A stretch of 64,000 bases of DNA, taken from the NCBI RefSeq assembly GCF_020085105.1, contig NC_058046.1, positions 21,001,675-21,065,674 on the forward strand, in the 5' to 3' direction. Below, piece by piece: positions 1 through 12,980 of this stretch; within the stretch, counting starts at the first letter, position 1; the number at the start of each line of letters is the position of its first letter. The stretch is from Siniperca chuatsi. Lineage: Eukaryota; Chordata; Actinopteri; Centrarchiformes; Sinipercidae. The notes beneath the pieces are model-generated. The model had not been told where the DNA came from. It saw only the letters and a list, made by a program, of their open reading frames with translations, and did not search any database. Made by a program: the position numbers and the translations under genes.

Positions 1-3000
1 TGTATATGCGCATTTGGTTAGTTTGGTTAGTCTGAATGTGTGTGTGGTTGTGCGTGTGTGTCAGGAGAGGGTGTTAAAGAGTATTCATGGTCATGAGGTG
101 GTGTGTGTGTCAACAGCAGATGATTTGCGTGAGGGTTCTGGCAGAGCTGTCCCATGGAGCCCTTTTGTTTTGTTGTGACTCTTCAGTTTTTAATGGACAA
201 CCAAGGACATAATTTGAATACCATCAACCCCGCCTGTCTGCCACTTTCTCTGTATTTTGGTGGAGGGAGTTGGGGGTACTGGTTTGTTTCCTCTTTGGAA
301 GAATTTTAGTCCCTTTGAGCCAAATCCAGTCTTCTTGTGCACAATATGGACTGAGGTTCTGTGTGAGAGGAGGAGAAGAGGAGCAAAGGGTATAATAAAT
401 ATTTCACCATTGGTGGGAGGGCGCTGTCCTGTAGGTCTGAATCTGTTACCTATTCATGAAGGAGCACACCTCACATTTCAATATTTGGCAGGGTCAGCTT
501 TCCCCCAAAGATCAGAACCATGCAGGTAACCAAAGGCACTAAACTGTAGTGTCAACACAAACTGTTGCCAGTGAGGACTGATGATGCGAACAGACCAAGT
601 ATATGTACTTTGCTTTTGCTCTTCTGGCCCCTTCAGTTGACATGTCCTTGGGTCAAGCTGTTGTCTTTTCTTCATTTTCTCATGCTCAAATATATCCTAC
701 AATTATACATTCAGTATATTTATTAAAGTCCCCCTCCGCTCAAAGATATGTTTTGCTTGTTGTTCCTTCACTGGGATGTTTGAGCTTCACCGTGCAGAAT
801 GATGAATGTGCAAAGTTTGACACTAGAAGGCTGTTTTCACGTTCATCTGCTGAAAGTTTCTCTGCGCTCGCCTTTAATCTCAGTTTAAGGCGTGCACATA
901 CACTCGTGATTTTGTGACATCACAACTAGTTTGGAAGGTTCAATATGCAACTTACGCAAGTGTGATGTGAGAACTTGAAACCTCCAGCGCACATACACTG
1001 AGCGTAGGAGACATTTTGTGTCTAGGAGTTTTGAAATATACAATATTTGCATATTCATAGATTCTGGATTTCAATGAGGGAGAAGGAGATGTAATTTTAA
1101 GGATTTTTAACAAGATAATTGAACTTTTTTGTGGCACAAATTATTACTCAAAGCAGAGTATTTTTATATATTTTGTAGCATGTCAGGAGGGGATTTTTAA
1201 GTGATCAGATCGTGTCATTCAACGTGTTTGGTGCCGACATTTCACTGAGCTCATGTGCATAACAGCCAACCTCTTTCTAGTCCATCTTAAGCATTGTCAC
1301 TTATCCAGCCATTTTGATTTTTGACATACAGTAAACTGTTCACATCATGAAGTGCAGCTTCAGTAGCTGTGAACTCACTGCAACCTTGTTGGATTTTATT
1401 GTACTGCCTACAGGTATGAACCTTTTCCACTAAATCTCCTCCTGTACCTTCAGTAAATCACTGCTTGTCATATGTGCACACAGTCTCCCATGCTCAGCGT
1501 TGGTCTACAGATGACATCATTCCCACAGTCTCTGGTTTCAAGTCTTTAAAGGGTGATGTTGTGATCGCTGACTAAAACTCAAGCATCACAGATGATGTGA
1601 AAGTCTGGACACAGGTCATCAGTTTGTTCACGCTATCAGAAAAGAGGAAATACCTACTGTATGTAAATATGGGATGCAAATTGTATTGAAAGCAGATAGA
1701 AACTGGTTCTGCTGACTGTCAGGGAGACATTTTAATGACATCTTTAAGGTCCTGTTTCAGCTTTATGTAGGTCAGAATCCTCACCCACTGTTAACGATTA
1801 TCGTCGTTCTTTTATTGTGCTTTACTTTATTCACAATCAGTGCCTTTTCCTCATTATTAGCCATGCTTTATCTTTGCACTGTGGGTTCTGATTTGACCCT
1901 AGGCTAATTTAGCCCCAGTTTCCTCTCTTGATCCCTGGAGGGACAAAAAGTAAAGATGTCTGAAGGAATCGGCATTTTGATTTTGATTCCATGTGAAACA
2001 GACTCTAATGCTTTGAGGGACTGTTTAATAGTTTGTGTGCTGGGCTGATAATAATCATAGAAAGTGATTCATTGATTAACATATAATCTGCAATGGTAGT
2101 ATTTTGTGTATAGTGACTAAAGCACCGTGAAGTGCATACAAAGATCTTATTTTCCAGGAAGTAAAAGGAATGTGCTTTAGATTTTAATTACATTATAGAG
2201 AAATAATCAATTATACATGGTTAATGTATTACTAAATCTGTACATTACATGTAGGGGATTTTTTTCTTCATTGTGACTGAAAGGATTTTCCTCTTATCTT
2301 TGGGGGGAAAAAATTGCAAAGAATCCACTTATTCTATAGTTTGAGGGTGTCCCGGATCCAAGCTATGTGAAACAGGTTTTTGGCATTTGTTGAAGCCGCA
2401 GTATGGTGTTCTTTCCCAGTTTGCAGAGTCTTTGTATAATTTATGACTGTGCATTAAACAGCCTAGCACCAGGCAGCCCATCATGTAAACAGATCAGGGC
2501 TTTTACAGGCAGCTTGCCGGCTGTTTAAACAGACGAAAGGAAAAGGGGAGAAGGGGGGAAATTAAAACCTAAATGGAAAACATGTGTGATTGTGTGTGTG
2601 GGGGGGTGCGCAACTAGACGATGTGGAAGTGACACAGTGTGAGGTGAAAACGCACACATAAAAACTTGCAAACACATATATAAACGCACACATACAGACA
2701 AGCATGCATGCACACAGACACACACACATAAACCTACGTACCACAAAACCTCCAGTTTTATCAAGTCCAGCTGTGAGCGGAGTCGTATCAAAGGCAGCAT
2801 GTGGAGCAGAGCTGTGATGCTGCAGAGAAGATCAGGTCCAGATGGGTTCCAGTCTGTCAGACAGACCTACTCGCCTCTGCTGTTTTGTCCTGCTTTGTTT
2901 CGTTATATATTGCTCTAGCCTCTACACTGATCTTTTCTCCCCTGCTCTGTCCCTTTGTTTTATTTTATGGCTTTCCTGTTTTAGTGAAGTCAGACAGGAA

Positions 3001-5508
3001 CGACAGAGGTGACATGCAACAAAGGAGACGAGCCGCTTGCAAACCTACAATGTGTGTGTGTTTGTGTACCTTGGCTCGGAGCCACCAGGACATCCGTCTG
3101 TGTTTCTGATCACAAAGACAACAAGCCGAACCAGGACTATATATTGTCTGGAGAGAATAAAGAGTGCAGAACTGTGTGGATGTTTTTTGTAAGAGGTTTT
3201 GGCGGTTACTCTGTGTGTCCTAACATGTGTAGTGGCAGTCAGAGCCATGATCTACAGCAGATGGTTGAGCAAAAGGCTGGCTAATCAAGACGCAAACACA
3301 CACACAAGTTCAAAGAGTTGTGTGGGGCGAGCATGGCTTATGGTATATATCATATAAACATAACAAATCACTTTAAATGCAGAAAAGTGAATTCTAATGA
3401 AGACATCATGTAACTGTGGAGCCATTATACAGCAATTAGCACAAACCACATCTGGTCACATTCATAGTGCTTGATTCTAAAGACAGGACGAGACTCTGAG
3501 GTTACCATTAGCGTGAAATACTGTATGAATGTGAAATGGACAAATATGCCCCCCGGTTTGTAATGGTGACAATTGTGCTGCTGTAACAAAGTAGTGAATT
3601 GTGGATTTTCTCAGATGAAACAAGATTTATGGGAAAGGTAAGTTTTGAAATGGTTTATATCTTTATTTTCATGTTTATGGTGTCAACTCTGCAAACTTGT
3701 AAAAGAGGTTTCTTGTTCCTCAGTAAAAAAAAGGGTGAATGAAATGATGTGAGGTGTGTTTTCTTTACATTCTGACCTTAACCAACCTGACCAAAAACAG
3801 CCCTGCGTAAAACAACCCTAAGAGGCTGCGTTGGTGGGAGTGTGTTGCTTCAGAAATTGATGGGATGATAAAATGAAGGTCAGTTTGATTAACTATGATT
3901 TTGAAGCCTCATCAGATACCAAAACACTGCACAATTGTTTAATAAAACTATGAGACAGGATTTTGCAAATCTGTAAAGTTATCACTGCAGTAATTATTTA
4001 TTTTTTTATCACAACAGTTGCCAGGTAAATAGAAGAAATACTACAAAATATGTGCACATATCTGAATGGCTCTTAAGATTTATAGTTTTAGGTTTTTATA
4101 CATTTGAAACACACTTAATTGGTTTAAAACAATTTTCACCTGGATTTTAAGTCCTTGTGCACCCAAAAGATGTTGTGTTTCTTGCAGTCATGGAAAAGAA
4201 AATTTGAGAGGAAATGCACCAGAAACCATCTACGTAAGTAAAAACAACATGGTGTTATTGATTTTTCATCTGATCTTTACTTGTTTTGTTTTTTTAATTT
4301 TACATATTTGAGCACTAAATATACTCCCAAGGTGAAGCAAAACTTGACCAGGAGAGGAGACTGTTAACAGCTCTGCTTTGTACCCCCAATTCAGGCCCAC
4401 TTAGAGACACATCTGTCTGTATAAATCAGTAATACTTTGTTATACTCTTCACCGCACACGCTCTATTACTGCAGGAAATAACTCGTCTCATGCCTGTGTG
4501 AGAAGCGAAGCCAAAACCGCCTCCTGTGTAGCTCAGTATTAAGGCTGTTGAGGCTTTAAATCATACTGGAACAGCTCATAATTAAGATTTGTACATTTGT
4601 TGTCCTATTAAGTGCTTAAGATAAAGTCCTCCACCAAGCTCCCTCCAAGGCTCTCCTTTTGTCTTGTCTTGACGTTCTCTGACTGCTTTGTAGGGTCTTA
4701 CACATCTATGTCCCTTAATGTTATTCCATATGGTATCTCATGATTTTACAGCAGTGAGGAATGTTCAAAGTCTAAAGCAGAGAGTCAAACTTTATACCAC
4801 TGGGGTATTTTGATCTGTCTTTTTGATCTGCGTGTTTGATCTGTCTATTCTTTTTGAAGCATTCTCCTCTAGTTTTCCTCCTCACTTTAACAAGGATAAA
4901 ACAGAAAGCAGAACTGTAGCTGCCAAGTTGCTCAGCCACAAAAACATGAAGTCTTTTATGCTGAGTGTAAAATGAAAGATAAAGTTGATCTACTTCTGCA
5001 CCCTCTGAATTTGAGACAATATTGCCTGTTTGAAATCCATTCTCCTTGTTGTTGGTGGTGTTGGTGTGTGTTGAGTGTGTGCCTGCACGGCCCTGTGCAT
5101 GCACTTGCACATACATTTTATTATCTCCGTTGCTGTTGAGTGTGTCCTCCGCATTTATGTGTTTTGTTTATGCAAGGCGGCCTGCTTGTTGGTGGGCGTC
5201 AGGAAGGAGGTGTCTCAGGAGTGTATTCATGGTCATCAGGTGTGTGTTTTCTTACCGAGCGATATCAGACAATTACATGTAGCTATTCATGGCTTGCCCT
5301 TTGAGTAAAAAAGGAACAAAGATGCGTCTCTAGATACACCAACACCCGGTTTGTTTAACAGCCATGCAAACAGGCTTGGGGAAAATACCCACCACGAGTG
5401 ATAATCAAAGGCTTGTTATGGTCATGGGAATGCAAATGGAAGTGTGCGAGTATGTGTGTGTGAGAGAGACACACAATGATCTGTGTGTACAAAGAAATGC
5501 AAATAGAA

Positions 5509-5534
5509 GTGTGTGTGTGTGTGTGTGTGTGTGT
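5509..5534. repeat. (TG)n microsatellite
   Basis: About 12-13 uninterrupted TG units. A (CA)n run of about ten units follows at 5,703-5,723. Dinucleotide repeats at this density are typical of teleost intergenic DNA. Confidence 0.9.
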
Positions 5535-6748
5535 ACGTGTGTCCTCTCCTCGGCTGTCATGCTAATCCAAGAGACAGGCTTAGACACTGAGAATCTTACT
5601 TACTTTAAGTAAGCACTAATACTGTTAAACCACAACTGAGCTCTTACACACATTGAGAGAGGAGATAAAGATAGAAGAACCTTCAGCGTGTGCACTCTCC
5701 CTCACACACACACACACACACACGTACTGTATGAACGTCTAATCAACCTCTTACGTATTTAGCAAACCATGCCTTTTCAGTTGTGGCAGTGTTGGTTTTG
5801 AACTTGTGTACTTTAAGGACCTCTACGGCAAAGGCCAATCAGGTGGTGCAGTAAGAACAAAGAGGATTAAAGCCCTCATAACACAGTCCTTGATCAAGAC
5901 ACAGAACCCCCACAGGTTACATCAGGGTTGTTGGTTTTTCATTAACACATAATAAAAACAATATTATGCAGCAGAAAAATAATTTTGGAGGCAAGCTAAT
6001 TCCCCTGTAGGATTAAGAAAATATTACTTTGCTATTATCATTAAATGTAGATTAAGAGATATTGTGCTAAGGCCAATACCGCCACATTAGCAAGAGCACG
6101 GGGGGATAGAAACGTTTCAACAATTCATCCAAGTTAAAATGTCAACTGGAGCTTAATAATAATGAATTCATTTCAGTGGTTTTGCACAAAGTGAATATCA
6201 TCGTGAACAAAATCCACTCCAGTACTGACAGCATTAAAAGCGAATTCTTTGTCTTCACACACCTCCTCTCTCTGTTTTCTCTGAGAACCAACAGAATTAT
6301 ATTTTTTCATCACCTTACAATATTTCTATGAGCAAAAGAGCTTCGTCTCTAGTGGTTGTGTTGTTAAAGTGATTACTTTTGAGGTGAGTGTGAGTACGTG
6401 TGTGTAGGTGCAAGTTTATGAGTCTTTGTGTATACAGGTGAAGAAGTGAAAGGTAAAGAAAAGGGGAAGGACTGTAGGACAGACAAAGATGGGGGGGCAG
6501 TGGAAAAGAAAAAGAGAGTGACAGTGGAGAGATGAAGGGAGTGAGAGACAAGAAGGCGAACTGATGGAGAGAGATGGAGGCTGTGGGTGAGAGAGCAGAC
6601 TAAGAAGATTTACTGTAACTGAGTTATTCAACACTGATGTTAAAGAGGCTTATGATTCCAGCATCGCTCCCACCTACACAACCACACACACATTCTTGCT
6701 AGCCTGTCATCATCTGACTGTCCTTTTGTAGACCGACCAACCATGGGC

Positions 6749-6749
<1 letters not shown>

Positions 6750-6781
<32 letters not shown>
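6750..6781. repeat. (TG)n microsatellite
   Basis: Sixteen uninterrupted TG units in gene-free DNA. Confidence 0.92.
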
Positions 6782-6783
<2 letters not shown>

Positions 6784-8085
6784 AGTTGTAGTCTGGCTTT
6801 TGCATAACTGCCAATAGGATAAGTGTGAATCAGACTGAACTAAGAACTGGCCCCTGGAGTCTAGGGCAAGGGGAAGCAAACATTCATTAATCTACTCCTC
6901 TCTACGCCAGTCATGTCAAAAACACAGCCAACGATAATCTGGAAGAAGGCGCTGTCTGTTAATGTATGGTGCATTCATTACATGTAAGGGAAATGTAGCC
7001 CCTTTCATGCCCATTGCTACTTAAAAGTGATGGAAACTTTACAGGTCAGCCTCATGTCTGAATAAGGTGCTACATATTCCATGTCTGAAAAGGGATTATA
7101 TGACATGATGGGTAAATAATGGGTCCACAACACAATTGTGTGACAACAAAACTTATAAATATTATGATGCATTAGCTGTATGAAGAAATTTGATGGGAAT
7201 TTGAAAACTGTTTTACTGCATCCAGGGTCATTTATTTTATTTTCCTCTAATGACTCTGAGGCATGTTTGCTGCCAATAAAATGAAAATGCACTTGTAAAA
7301 ATGGCATGTTTGGGGTTAGTGCAATATGTATTTAAATGTGTTTGTATTTAGTGTGTAAAATGTGTGGCACTGTTTTATCAAACACACAGAGAGGGAGAGA
7401 GACCAAAGCCAGGTTGAAACAATAAAAGACAAAGAGAGAAACAGTGAGTGATTAGACAACTTTGGTCCGTCTTCAGTCATAGTTAAGACAATGAAAACAC
7501 TTTGGTTGCAGCACAAAAGAACACTACAGCAAACTGAAAGATATATATAACTTCACTTTACCAGAGCTCTCCATTCAGCACCACAAAACAAGAGAATGGG
7601 TTCAATAACAAATACACAGTGACATAACACCAAAGACAGTACAGGAAATAAGCAAAAACTCCAGCCTCTCTGGAATGTTTCATAATCTGTTCTTATAAAA
7701 GCACATTATGCCACTGGTATGCATAGAGCTTATGTATAGGATGAGGTCATGTTTAGCAATAACAATAGCCTCAGCTAACCACTTGGTCAAAGTAGCAGTG
7801 CTTTCCTTTGACCTTTATGAACCTTGCTAACCGCTTTACAGCCTCACAGATCAATGTTAAATCTATTAGGACAGATTAGCATTAAGGCAGTGTGCAATGG
7901 CTAACCCCGTATCTATTGGGGTGTAAATACAGACTGGTGCTAATGCCACTACTGGCATTAGATCCACCATGGCCAGCGCTAAAAGCCATTATAAAACCAA
8001 GGTAGCTTTAATAAGGTTAGCGCATGTGGACCAATTGGAAGGCTTGAAGACGGTCACATGACAAAGGCTGAGAGAAAAGAGGTGA

Positions 8086-8335
8086 GAGGAGTGAATGATG
8101 ATAAACATGACATGTAGGTCAAAGGTGGCACACACAGGATAACATTCTTGTATGAAAGAAAACACACATTCAAACACAAGATTATACCTATGATTGACAA
8201 CTGATTTTTCTTTTCACTCACTTCCCTGAACACACTCCTTCCCTGGCCTTGGTCTTGCTCAAACAGGGTATTGAGCCATCGAGCTGTAAGACTTAAAAGC
8301 AGAAGGCAAACCTTTTCTGAATTAGCAGCATGTCT
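8086..8335. repeat. Dispersed duplication, copy 1
   Basis: This ~250 bp segment recurs in direct orientation at about 9,207-9,469 with high similarity. Shared words include CATGACATGTAGGTCAAAGG near the left end and GAGCCATCGAGCTGTAAGAC near the right. The copies differ by small indels and substitutions. I see no coding capacity, no terminal inverted repeats and no poly(A) tail. Confidence 0.85.
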
Positions 8336-8814
8336 TTAATGTGGATAAACGAGAGTTGGAGCTCAGTTGGACAGGGAAGAAGAGACAAGAGGGGAAGAAA
8401 AGAGAAGAAAGGGAAGAATTCAGCAGCTTTGTGGTTTTGAATTGAAAACCACAGCCCACATTTTCAGCCCTTTTCTAACCAGAGCAGTTAACTGGCAGCA
8501 TATTTGTATTTACAGTAACAGCCACAGGGACAAAAAGAGGGTTACTTTATGAGTTTACACATGCCATACACATCCTGGGAGTATGGTGGGAGTTGGTGAA
8601 GGTAGTCACGTGAAGGTAGTCACAGAGTTTCATAAACAAGAATGTCTAGTGTCATTTACCAGTGACTCTTGTCATTTCAAATCAATTTTGTAACTATTTT
8701 ATATAGGGGTGTACCATCCTGAAACAATTACTTGACATTTCTTTTTGATTTATATCAACATGCTTGCAGCGTGGCTCTACGGATGGCACTGTCGGTGGGT
8801 CGGTCAGTCCACCA

Positions 8815-9206
8815 CTAAAATATCTCAACAATTATTTGATGGATTGCCATGAAATTTTGGACAGATGGACGAAGCCTAATGACTTTGGTGACCCCTGACT
8901 TTTCCTCTAGTGCCACCAGCAGGTCAAAGTTTTCACTTGTCCAGGGAAATATATCTACATATACTGGATGGATTGGCACCAAATTTTGGTCAGACGGATG
9001 TATCTCATTTACGTTAGTGATGCCCTGACTTTTCCACTAGCACCACCAAGAAGTTGAGATTTTGAGTGGTTTTGAGTGAAATGTCTCAAAAACTATTGGA
9101 TGGATTGCCATGACATTTGATACACACATTTATGTCCCTGTCAGGATGAACTCTAAGAACTCTGATAATCCCTTAACTTTTCATTCTGTGCCATCATCAG
9201 GTCAAA
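8815..9206 (+). mobile_element. Internally repeated teleost dispersed repeat, left part
   Basis: Three imperfect units of roughly 100-125 bp share the core ATGGATTGCCATGA followed by an AATTTT/CATTTG word, then a block like CTGACTTTTCCTCTAGTGCC. I recognise this as a very common non-coding interspersed family of percomorph fish. A second piece resumes after about 9,470, so the element appears interrupted by duplication copy 2. The family name is not known to me. Confidence 0.7.
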
Positions 9207-9469
9207 AGGAGTGAAACTGACTGGTTGATAAACATGACATGTAGGTCAAAGGTGGCACACACAGGAACACATTTGTATGAAAGAAAACAGACATTTAAAA
9301 AACAAGATCAGACCCACACATTGTGAACTGATTTTTCTTTTCACTCAACACACACTGCCCTGAACACACTCCTTTCCTGGCCTTCGTCTCACTCAAACAG
9401 GATATTGAGCCATCGAGCTGTAAGACTTAAAAGCAGAAGGCAAACCTTTTCTGAATTAGCAGCATGTCT
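9207..9469. repeat. Dispersed duplication, copy 2
   Basis: Second copy of the segment at 8,086-8,335, about 1.13 kb downstream and in the same orientation. It sits inside the internally repeated dispersed element: the element's unit breaks off after AGGTCAAAAGG and resumes as TGTGGTTTTGAGTGAAATG at about 9,470. This suggests that a duplicate of the first segment was inserted into the repeat. Confidence 0.8.
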
Positions 9470-9760
9470 GTGGTTTTGAGTGAAATGTTTCAACAATTAT
9501 TGGAAAAAAAGGCAATTTATTATTCTGACCGTAAAAAATATGCTTGGCCGGTGGATCTTTTATCTACCAGTCCCCTTGGCCGGTGAGTCAAAAAGTTAAT
9601 TTTGGACACTGACTCTGGTAATCCCCTAACTTTTCATCTAAATATTATACCTGATAAAGCTCAGCATGTTAGCGTTGTTATTTTGAGCATGTTAGCATAC
9701 TGACGTTAGTTGTAACTAAGTACAGCCTTACTGAGCTGCTAGCATGGCCATAGAGTCTTA
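9470..9760 (+). mobile_element. Teleost dispersed repeat, right part
   Basis: Continuation of the element starting at 8,815. It has a degraded unit start at about 9,480, a block CTAACTTTTCATCTAAATAT, and a tail rich in TTAGCATGCTAACA-like words ending CTGAGCTGCTAGCATGGCC. A fragment of the same family in the opposite orientation occurs at about 20,030-20,245. Confidence 0.6.
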
Positions 9761-12582
9761 CAATGTTGAAATGTTACTTACCTGTTTGCGTACTTCCTTT
9801 GGAGAAAGGAAAACTTGTTGTACTCACCCTTTAGGAAAGGAGTCTATCCCTTTCAGAAACTCTGAGAGAGACGCTGTGTTTAGGCTGAACTTTAGGCCTT
9901 GTCACAGAGCCAGGCGGCCCTATATGCTCACTACGCAAGGGCCTCGCCTCCCCCTCGTGTCAAAGCGGGTGTCAATGTTTACAACTTCGATGAGAGGATG
10001 ATGCGGAACTATCCTTCTGCTCACGAAAAAACCATGAGAGTGAATTGCGGGAACAGCTATCAGGTAAACCTGTGTTCTCCCCTCTCCAAGTTTGATGTCA
10101 GCAAATATCAGTAACGTTAAGTTGATGTGCTAGCTTGCAGAGCATCTCTCTCTAGTCTGTCCGTCTTGCTAACATAAGCTGGGCAGCATCTCTTGGTCTG
10201 TCTGTGTCTTGCTTGCTTGCCAGCCACTTGCAGGGTGGTGTTCTGTGACTTTGTGCCTGACAAAAGTGAGAGTGAAACAGATTCTATAGAAAATATTATA
10301 TTCAATAAATATTGATGGTTTATACCTCATTCTGTTCTGTAGAGGTCTACTTATTCTGAGACCGACAGATGGAGCAAACTATTTTAAAGGAGGGAGGATT
10401 GTAGTGGGAGCACTGGGGTGTCAGGTGTGTGTGGCAATGGCAAATGGTTTACATGGCTCACGGGTCAGGTAGGAGTGCCCCTTAGCAGAATTTCTGCTTA
10501 GGGCCCCAGGGAGGTCAGGAGCAGCTCTGCCTTGTTTAAAATAAGCAAAAATTTAATTTTTAGACGTGTTTTGGGTCATTCATTTTGGAGGTGCAACAGG
10601 GGCAGATCAGTCTAAACTGATTTTTACTGATTTTTTCACACTACCACACCACAGGATGTACAGTGAAATGTAAAGTGACAAGCATCTCAATCTATGAGTG
10701 TGTGGAAAAATGTTAGTCACGGTCAAAAAAACATTTGTTAAAGGAATGTAATCTAATGTTTTCTGTCAACCCCAAATGCTCCATCAAACTCCAGGAGGCG
10801 TGAAGTCATCAAGGGCAAATTTGTCAAATGCTGAGCTCTTTCACACTATGTAATTTGATTTACAGGCTGAAATGGTCAAATCGGGCTCACAATCTGTGTA
10901 AAAATCATTAAGTGTGACCAAGCTTCAAGGGATACAAAAAAGAGATTGTTGACACGCAGCATGTTGAGGAGGACAGAGAATCAGTTACAGCCCCTGAAAC
11001 CTGGGAGGCACTTAACAAAACAAGATGAGCAAGTTATTCAGACAACTTTGAATTTTTAAATATACTCATTTCATTAGTAGCTATCAGATATCATTAAACA
11101 ATGTTTGGATATCTTATGAAATGTTAATTGTTATCAGCTGTCAATATGTGTGCCATAATTACACTAAATCTAATAAACAATTTCTGTTATACTCATTAAT
11201 ATACGTGCACTAAATCTTGCTTCATTAAACATCCTCCTGATCTGATGTTTATCATGCACATTGTCATTTGAAAGCAACATGGAAACGCTATGAAGGAAAA
11301 AACAGGGGAAGGACTCACAGAAAGTGGAAAAAGATGATTGTTAATGTCTAACAATGATTATTCACACTGTGTTATCAGCATGACATTACAAGATCATGAA
11401 GGGTCTCGGTATGTCTGCTGTTAATGATCAGTTACTGATGACTTGGTGTTTTCTGTTGCCAGTAATACTGTGAATACCCATTTCCAAGGTCATGGAGGTA
11501 GAAAAGCATCAGATGCTACCACCAACAAACACCACAATTGTTCTCAGTGGCTGGAGGCAAAGTACAGCTGTTAGGTGGTGTGTCAAAATGGTTTGATTCG
11601 GCTCCCAGATTCACTTCATAACTAAAAGTCTAAGGCAGGTTTTATTTCTGGGGATCAACGCAGGGAACAGACAGTTTTCTGAGGAAAAGCAAAGGACTCT
11701 GAGGTGAATTTCACCCTCTGTCAAGTCTCCTGCATGCTGGGTGAAGGAGTGGCAGTAAGTGCTACATCCAAACTGTCCAGTGCGCAACAATCACATTAAC
11801 ACAAGCCTACACGGAAATAGATCTTATACATCTACTTTTAGAGATGACTTTTTATTTTAGGATAAGTAGCTGTATCAGTGCAGTCAAAACTGTGAGGGTC
11901 AAAATGACAGAGCAAATGAACAGCATTTCCACAATTATTTAGCAATCAGTCATTGTTTTCTGCAGCCTAGAATAGAAGCTTAATAAAAGCAAAACTTCAC
12001 CCAGCTACAGCTGCGTAAATAAGCAACTGTTTGCTAACACCATGCCACCATGTCGCCACCATGTCAACATAAAACTTGATATGTCAAAGTTGTGCTCACA
12101 TTTTGTCTCTGCTGCCCCCAAGTGGCCAAAAAAAATCAGTTATTGCAGGTTTAAATATTGTCCTTCTGACGGTGAACCATCTATCCTATAATGCAGATTT
12201 TAGGGGAAAGTCTTCAAGTCCCAGCTTTGAAGAAGGGCTAACAGTTAGGAATAGGCCTTTTGTTGGTCAGAGTTACTGGTTAGGGAATTAATGCAAGCAA
12301 AATGAGTGTCATAAGAAGGATAATAAAACGCATGTGTGCTAACGTGCATGCAGGCAACATATGTGCATATCATATTATATTTGTGCCCTGCTGCTGCCTA
12401 ATCATCCTCTCAAGCAGCAGCTGGAGCAGTAGCTGTACAGTGGTAAGTGTGTGTCTGTGTGTGTGTGTGTGAGAGAGACTGTTGCACTTGCGGTAGTTAA
12501 AAGGAGATTTTCCATGTTGAGAACAAAGCAGTACAGTGGCCGAGAGAACAGCAGCAAACACTGCTGACGCATTAAGTGGGGG

Positions 12583-12583
<1 letters not shown>

Positions 12584-12639
<56 letters not shown>
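12584..12639. repeat. Long (TG)n microsatellite
   Basis: About 27 uninterrupted TG units, the longest dinucleotide GT array in the window. A shorter GT run lies at about 12,447-12,470. Confidence 0.93.
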
Positions 12640-12640
<1 letters not shown>

Positions 12641-12902
12641 TCAACACTCCTGGGGGAATTAAGGCCTAATGAAAGTCAGACAGACTACAGTCCCAGGCAG
12701 ACTGTGAGGCAGCGTGACAACATGCTAATGACTTTTGTTACTCTTGAAACACAGATTTTTTTACTTTATCCTGAACTTAAATGAACACATGCACTGCACA
12801 CAAGAAAAATAAGAAGCATCTCTTCTTTTGTAAAACCCATGATAAAATTGTGAGCAGTAAAGCCCACAATTCTCAGCCCACAATCTGATAGCAGAAAGCA
12901 CT

Positions 12903-12980
12903 TTAGTGGGGTTGGATGGTCGAGTGGTTAGCAACGATGCATGTGACACCAGTGGTGCTGAGTTTAAACCCCACATCAGT
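12903..12980 (+). mobile_element. tRNA-derived SINE head fragment
   Basis: The segment has an A-box-like word GGTCGAGTGGTTAGC and, about 40 nt later, a degenerate B-box-like word GAGTTTAAACCCC. This is the spacing of a pol III promoter from a Ser/Leu-type tRNA. It does not fold as a clean tRNA and lacks an obvious body or tail, so I read it as a decayed SINE head. Confidence 0.4.

Larger units (their letters stand above)
1..8085. other. Gene-free intergenic DNA with microsatellites
   Basis: I could support no coding exon on either strand here. All open frames are short, many run through CA/GT repeats, and none resembles a known protein. The stretch is AT-rich with scattered (TG)n/(CA)n runs, for example around 2,584-2,600, 2,700-2,730, 5,509-5,534, 5,703-5,723 and 6,750-6,781. 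A GA-rich stretch lies at about 6,430-6,600. Distal enhancers of smad4 could be present but cannot be recognised without comparative data. Confidence 0.5.

Noticed and set aside
5046-5308. Overlapping cysteine-rich open frames
   Set aside because: They arise from GT-rich sequence; overlapping frames of similar length and no signal of real coding.
12903-12980. Possible functional tRNA gene (Ser/Leu-like)
   Set aside because: A and B boxes are degenerate and the arms do not pair into a cloverleaf; a SINE head fragment explains it better.
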